From positions 24,503,923-24,567,922 of the forward strand of contig OY992834.1 in assembly GCA_963921425.1 (NCBI GenBank): DNA of 64,000 nucleotides. Direction: 5' to 3'. The notes beneath the pieces were generated by a model that saw only the letters and a program-made list of their open reading frames with translations, did not search any database and was not told the DNA's origin. The translations under genes and the position numbers were made by a program. The DNA comes from Dryas octopetala. Lineage: Eukaryota; Streptophyta; Magnoliopsida; Rosales; Rosaceae. Below are positions 58,691 to 64,000 of the stretch, one piece after another; position 1 is the stretch's first letter; each line of letters begins with the position of its first letter.

Positions 58691-58984
58691 TTGAAAACGT
58701 TATATTACTTTGTTTCACACAAGTGGTACACGTGTCAACGTTGGCCTCTGCATGTAAGAAAAGAACGACAATTGCCCGCAGTAGACTCTCTCTTGTTTTT
58801 ATCTCCTTCAATATATTTTCCTTCAACTCGCCTCTCAGACTAATTCTCTCCCCCAAACCATCAAACCCTAAAATTCATCTCTCTATTGAAGAAGCACTGC
58901 AGAGAAGAACACGGCCCTTGCCTTCAGCAGATCAGATCCTTGTTCTTCTAGACAACACATTTTCTGTGAGAAATGGACAGTGAG
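58691..58984 (+). promoter_or_regulatory. Possible gene 5' end: G-box-like element, leader and first exon start
   Basis: ACACGTGTCAACG (58727) contains a G-box-like CACGTG. A leader-like pyrimidine- and A-rich tract follows, with ATG at 58973 (MDSE) and a GTATAA donor right after GAG (58984). A four-codon first exon is unusual but possible. No downstream coding exon is recognised to 60576, so this may be a relic of a duplicated gene end or the gene may continue beyond the next insertions. Confidence 0.35.
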
Positions 58985-60576
58985 GTATAAACTCTTTGAG
59001 TGCTATTTTTCTTTTCTGAAATTATATTCTTTTATGGTATGTGAATCAACTATATATCATTCTTTTTAAGCTACTGCCCATGTTAATCTGTAATTTTTCC
59101 TAATCATGTTTGATACATCTTCCCGGCTTTGTTTCTTTGGTTATTATTTTCTGCTTGTTATGGTTTTCTCTTGATATGAATTATATATATATGGTAACTC
59201 CCCTTTGTAATATCATATATGTATATCCTCATTTCAAGTTTGGTTTAAAAGGAAAAAATGAAAAGAAGGAAAATATATATATTCTTTTTTATCCAAAGAA
59301 GGAGGAATTTGTTGGAAGCGTTGAGCTTGTTTTCCAAGTACTGAAGCCTAGGCTGCCTAGCTATATACAAATGTTCTTGATGCATATTGTTAATGTATTC
59401 ATCAGTAGGTCAATATAAATATCTCATATGTTCTGCTTAATAATGTCAATAATGAAGATAAGGGACTAGCTAGATATTACTGTACATTATATATATAGGA
59501 ATATGATAATTTGAAATTTGTATCCCCTGAAGAAAATGATGAGTTGATTATAACTTCAGCTTGAGAGATTGTAGAAGCAGTTGATTGTTTAATTTGGTTG
59601 TATTTAATATATAACTAATTAACTACGTACAATTGTCAGTGATTTTAATCCTAAAGGATCCTTAAATTGCATTTTAATTAATTCCTTCCTATGAAAATTG
59701 AGAAAAAATTGGACTGTGTTGTTGGCCAATGGAAAAAAGTTGCCACGTTTTTAATAAGAAATGAATCAACGTTTATTGTTTGCATGGAACATACGTAAAA
59801 TATGTACGCTTGCAAGAATCTTGACCTATCTTATTAACAACGTGAAAAAATACCTTATAAATTAATGTTTATTACAACAACGATAACTATACGACGCGTG
59901 GAGATGTTTGATTGTTCTTTTTTCTTGACATCCATGCAAAATATTTGAAGTGTGCTTGAATACGTATACGCTAGACAAGGATATGTAGGAGAAATAAATA
60001 GTAAAAAAAAAAATTGAAACGAAACATAAGCTTGAGTCAAACTAATTAATATAATCAATTTACCAAGAGATGGACATCAAAATAACTTCTTTTGTGTGAA
60101 ACAAGTTGATATTTGATTATTTCTCTTATTTACAATTTGGCATCCTTTCTTATTGTATCTTGACACCAAAATGATCTATTTTTTTGCAATTTCATATGTA
60201 ACTAGCATCTTTAATTTGTTTTTATAAAACTCTAGTGGGGGAATAATAAGTTAATAACTCATCTAAATTAAATTCGTTTGCAAATCTATAAAGTGTGCCA
60301 ATTAATGCAAACTTCTTTAGGCAAACAGTTCACATAATTATAATTTAAGATGTTTATTGGCTTTTTACATTTAAGCTGGAACATAAAAAAATGTTGGTTT
60401 TAACTTCATTATATTTCCTACTCGCAGTGATTGTCAACAATATTAATTTGAGTTCTTTAATTTCTTGCTGATAGTGAAAACCATGTTGTAGCCGTACATC
60501 TTGTTTGGATAATTTGATGTGATTTAAATGCATCATGATATAATACTTCGTCTACACCAATCCATTAGACCTTGTG
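58985..60576. other. Intron-like or intergenic AT-rich sequence
   Basis: No coding exon seen. It could be first-intron sequence of the MDSE start or plain spacer. An open frame at 59110-59418 has no family features. Confidence 0.35.
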
Positions 60577-63500
60577 TGACAGAACCGCCCCCGAATTTCA
60601 TCCTGAAGCCCGAAGGGGTCCTGTGGGAATCCAAAATCAAGGGAAATCTTACCGAAAATTCGGCAGAACCTCCCCTGAAAATGGACTAACCCAGAAATTT
60701 CAAACCTGTTAAAAACACTTCTAATACGTCAACCACCTCTACCACAACCAAAAACAAGGTCTCAACACCACAACAAGTAATATAAATCTAATCAACTATA
60801 CAATCATATTTCAATCTAATATTTTCAAGGGAAACCTTGATCCCAATATACCAATAAGCTGGCGATGAGAAACTTGAATGCCTTGACGTGGTACGGTCCG
60901 ACCTCAGCTATCGCTATTACCTGGGGAAAACGTAAAAATAACAAAATATAAGAAACAAACTCTCAGTGAGTGGACAAAATAAACTTCAAAACCTTTCATA
61001 ATTCCATTTTCGAACATCATCTCAAAATCAGTAAATCTTTCTTGATTCTGAAACTGAAACCAACAACTTCAAACTTTGAAATCTCTTATGAATATAGAAA
61101 ATAATGGAAAATAATAGAAATGCTATAACTTATAAAATCTCTAGCTATAACTTATAAAATCTCTAGCTAAAACCTCTTTCGAGTCTCGAACTGATAGAAA
61201 ACAACTAAAAATATTTTTATCCAATAAAGTTTTTAGCAAAACGTTGGCCATATAAGCACCCAATTGACAGGCTCCACATTGGTACCGTTACAAAACCGTC
61301 GTACCAAGTGGACCGTCTACATAACCTTCCACCCGTACCGTCGCAACGCCGTCATACGAGTGGATTTACGGTGTCCCTTGTACCGTCGCAACGCCGTCAT
61401 ACAAGTGGACTTACGATGGCCCTTGTACCGTCGAATCGCCGTCGTACAATAGGCCAAAATGTCATACGTGCACATAGATTTCCCTTCCACCCGCACCGTC
61501 GCAACGCCGTCATGCGAGTGGATTTAGGGTGTCCCTTGTACCGTCGAATCGCCGTCATACAAGAGGACTTACGGTGGCTTTTGTACCGTCGAATCGCCGT
61601 CGTACAATAAGCCAAAGTGTCGTACGTGCACTTAGATTGCCCTTCCACCCACACCGTCGCAACGCCGTCATGCGAGTGGATTTAGGGTGTCCCTTGTACC
61701 GTCGAATCGCCGTCATACAAGTGGACTTATAGTGGCCCGTGTACCGTCGAATCGCCGTCGTACAACAAGCCAAAGTGCCGTACGTGCACGTAGACTACCC
61801 CCAAAGGGCGAGGCATCCCGGCACACGGCCCAAAGCCTATGTGTGTGCCGTGATGGGTCCCAAAGACCTATTTGTATTTATACCTGTGGGTGCGGATACT
61901 TATATTGCGACTTGAAAATCGCTCTGCCACTTTCTAAAACCATTCTTATAAATAGACAAAGTCTGCAAATTACGAATTCTTAAGCTTTTCACAAATCCTC
62001 AAATCATGCAATTAATAAATCGTCTCAAAATAATATAGTTCTTAAAACCATGAAATCAATGTCAAGCCCAAACATTATAAATTTATATGCTCATCTCATG
62101 AATCCAAATAAATGAAAACTCCCGATGGTTGACGCTAAAACCAAATTTATATATTATCTTCCGCATAAACATAAATCTCAATAGATTAAATTGGAAAGAT
62201 AATCATTCGAAAACCAAAAACCCTTTACTATCAAAATCAAATTCACCATTTAACAAATCCAAATAAAACTCAAGGCAACAAATAAGAATTTAAATCATGA
62301 AGCTTCATATAAACATTTATAAAAAAGAGAACAAAGTCCACTCACTGTGAGAAAATCTAACTTTAATAGACGAGAAAACGAGTGTCGATTGATATTGCGT
62401 GAAACAACCGAAGTGTCCCTATGTACTGTTCTAAAGTCTGAAATTTGTCTCAAGTTAATTTAATTCAATACCAATCGAGAGTAATACCAAGTCACCCAAT
62501 TATAAATCCAATTCACTGTGGTAGTCGATTAATCTCATGATTAAGCTTTTCAGACAATTTAGATCCTTCAATCATTAAAACCAATTAATCTAAGTCAAAT
62601 CTAATCCAATTTTCTTATTGCATCCCAAAATCAATAAAACCAACAAACATTCCATAATAATCCACTTATTCAACCATGGTAATTCACCTATTTCAATCAA
62701 ATCAAGCTCAATAATGTCAGCGGCCCACAACCTATATCAGAGTTCGTAAACAATTTACTATAAATATGAACAATGGCCGGAAATAGGGTCGGCTGCCACA
62801 AATGGTGGTTGCCCACACCATATTTCCTACTCAAACGCAATTTCATAATTCTCAAGCTATCAACCAGTTGAAATCCATCACAAACCAACCCAAATTTGCA
62901 GAAAGAACACAAAACCATCAAAATAGGATCACATGCACTGTCACACGCGGCGGAGCTCGCGGTGGCAGTGGGTGGTTCACCTGCAATTTCCTAGTTTACA
63001 ACCAATTACACAAATTTTCTCAATCCTAAACATTAATTGAACTTCCTAATATTGCAATTATATCCAGATAAACAACAATAATCGCCCCCATTCCGGAAAC
63101 CCCAAAGAAATCCCGAAATGACTAAAATTCCCAAAGTTTCAAATTCCCAATTACTCAAAATTAATCAGCCCAAGCTTAAGAGAATGAAAACCCAAAGAGA
63201 GAGGAACGAAACCCACCTAGGAATGAGGTGATTGGCTCCGGAAAACTGGTCGGAGAAGGGAGAGAAGCCGGCGGCCAGTGGAGCTCTTCTGACAGCAACC
63301 GCGTGCAGGGGGTGGTTGGGTTGGCTGGAGGAGGGCCGGCTGAGCTGATCGGCCGACGTGGGAGGTCGCCGGTGGTCGGGGTCGATGGGAAAAGCCGTCG
63401 AAAGTGGCTGGGTAGCTGGGTTGGCCGCGCACAGAGAAAAGGGGGAGAGAGAGAACTCGGGGAGAAAGGAGGCCGGGGGGGGTGGTCGGCGCCTGGGGGG

Positions 63501-63888
63501 AAGCTCGCCGGAGCCAGAGGCCAAGTCGGCGAGTGGTGGTCGACGGCGAGGTGAGTGGGGGTGGCTGGGCTGGTGCGCGCAGGGGAGAGAGTGCGGGGGT
63601 GGAGTGAAGACAGGGGAGAGAGAGTGCGGGGAGAGAGAGAGATATAAAGGAGAGAGAGAATGTTCTAGAGAGAGAGAGAAATTTCTAGAAAGTCTGATTT
63701 TTAAACCCCAATTTGTCATTTTACGAAATCGCCCCTCGCTTCAAACGCCCATATCTTTCAAACTGTAACTCGGATCAACGCGTGCCACGTGTCTATGAAA
63801 TCGTGGGATCGAAACCTATCTAACGGACCCAAAGTCAAAATCGAAAGCCCATTTATTTTAAAAGTCAACTTTGGGTCGGGTCGTTACA
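60577..63888 (-). repeat. 3' LTR of a minus-oriented gypsy element, 3312 bp
   Basis: On the minus strand it runs from TGTAACGACCCGACCC (63888) to GGGGGCGGTTCTGTCA (60577). Directly before its start lies AAGGGGGGAAGAT, a polypurine tract, so this is the 3' LTR and the element body extends past the window end. TTGTG (60572-60576) should be one target duplication. It carries the 158-bp minisatellite (61325-61798) and the CT/GA tract near 63590-63680. It is the same family as the solo LTR 52213-55042; the 482-bp size difference is about three 158-bp units. Confidence 0.9.
61325..61798 (-). repeat. 158-bp minisatellite, three units, within the LTR
   Basis: Units begin CCTTCCACCC at 61325, 61483 and 61641. 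Each unit contains three diverged sub-repeats of ACCGTCGCAACGCCGTCAT or ACCGTCGAATCGCCGTCAT, so a higher-order structure exists. Open frames on both strands (for example 61308-61610) are by-products. Confidence 0.9.
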
Positions 63889-64000
63889 ATCTTCCCCCCT
63901 TACAAAAATTTCGTCCTCGAAATTTTGCATATATTGTAACAGACAAGTGATGCCCAACTCATAACTCCTTTCAAGTTTCTAAGTCAGTTCCACCAATGAA
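63889..64000 (-). mobile_element. Gypsy internal region, pol C-terminus and polypurine tract
   Basis: The minus strand reads a short pol tail ending NFEDEIFV, followed by the polypurine tract AAGGGGGGAAGAT. This tail is common at the end of Ty3/gypsy pol and parallels GNFGDEILFK at 19900. It fixes the superfamily of the TGTAACGACC LTRs. The rest is outside the window. Confidence 0.8.

Noticed and set aside
61308-61983. Arg/Val-rich repeated open frames
   Set aside because: By-product of the 158-bp minisatellite in the LTR.
63165-63768. Long Ser/Pro- or Gly/Arg-rich open frames on both strands
   Set aside because: They lie in the GC-rich and GA-repeat part of the LTR; same composition effect as in the other LTRs.

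Overview
The window is a repeat-dense piece of a plant nuclear genome. It has intron-split genes with GT/AG borders, a nine-exon plastid-type threonine deaminase, Ty3/gypsy and Ty1/copia retroelements, hAT transposons and foldback MITEs. The protein families and the TGTAACGACCCGACCC-type LTRs point to a dicot. A Rosaceae source is my guess from familiarity with such LTRs and is not proven.

Layout. 1-6.4 kb: a broken mitochondrial-type FolD (folate enzyme) copy on the minus strand, a 1.7 kb non-autonomous hAT element with an exact 8-bp target duplication, and an LTR-like block. 6.4-30.2 kb: a decayed hAT transposon (BED zinc finger, DUF659-like core, C-terminal tail) that has received several later insertions. 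These are a 3.6 kb solo LTR, a large non-coding LTR element with its own inner insertions (a 2.7 kb solo LTR and a 1.2 kb hAT MITE), and a second hAT MITE that is itself split by a 3.9 kb solo LTR carrying a foldback element. Target duplications at most borders give the order of insertion. 31.4-32.3 kb: a nested TIR element. 32.9-36.6 kb: the only complete host gene, threonine deaminase, with an open frame but altered active-site loops and a partly duplicated exon. 38.3-39.3 kb: a plant-mobile-domain ORF with an abnormal C-terminus. 40.3-46.4 kb: EPS15-like exon fragments abutting a degenerate minus-strand Ty1/copia element that lacks its 3' LTR and has a SINE and a GC-rich island in its leader. 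47.7-58.7 kb: a directly repeated ~0.5 kb segment bracketing two more solo LTRs, a 400-bp foldback MITE and a small near-perfect hairpin. 60.6-64 kb: the 3' LTR of a minus-strand gypsy element whose body lies beyond the window.

No operon-like or defence-like system is visible. The most informative biology is structural: five solo LTRs each with an exact 5-bp target duplication, LTRs that carry their own lineage-specific minisatellites (57, 51 and 158 bp units), and a threonine deaminase paralogue that keeps its reading frame while losing canonical PLP-site residues.
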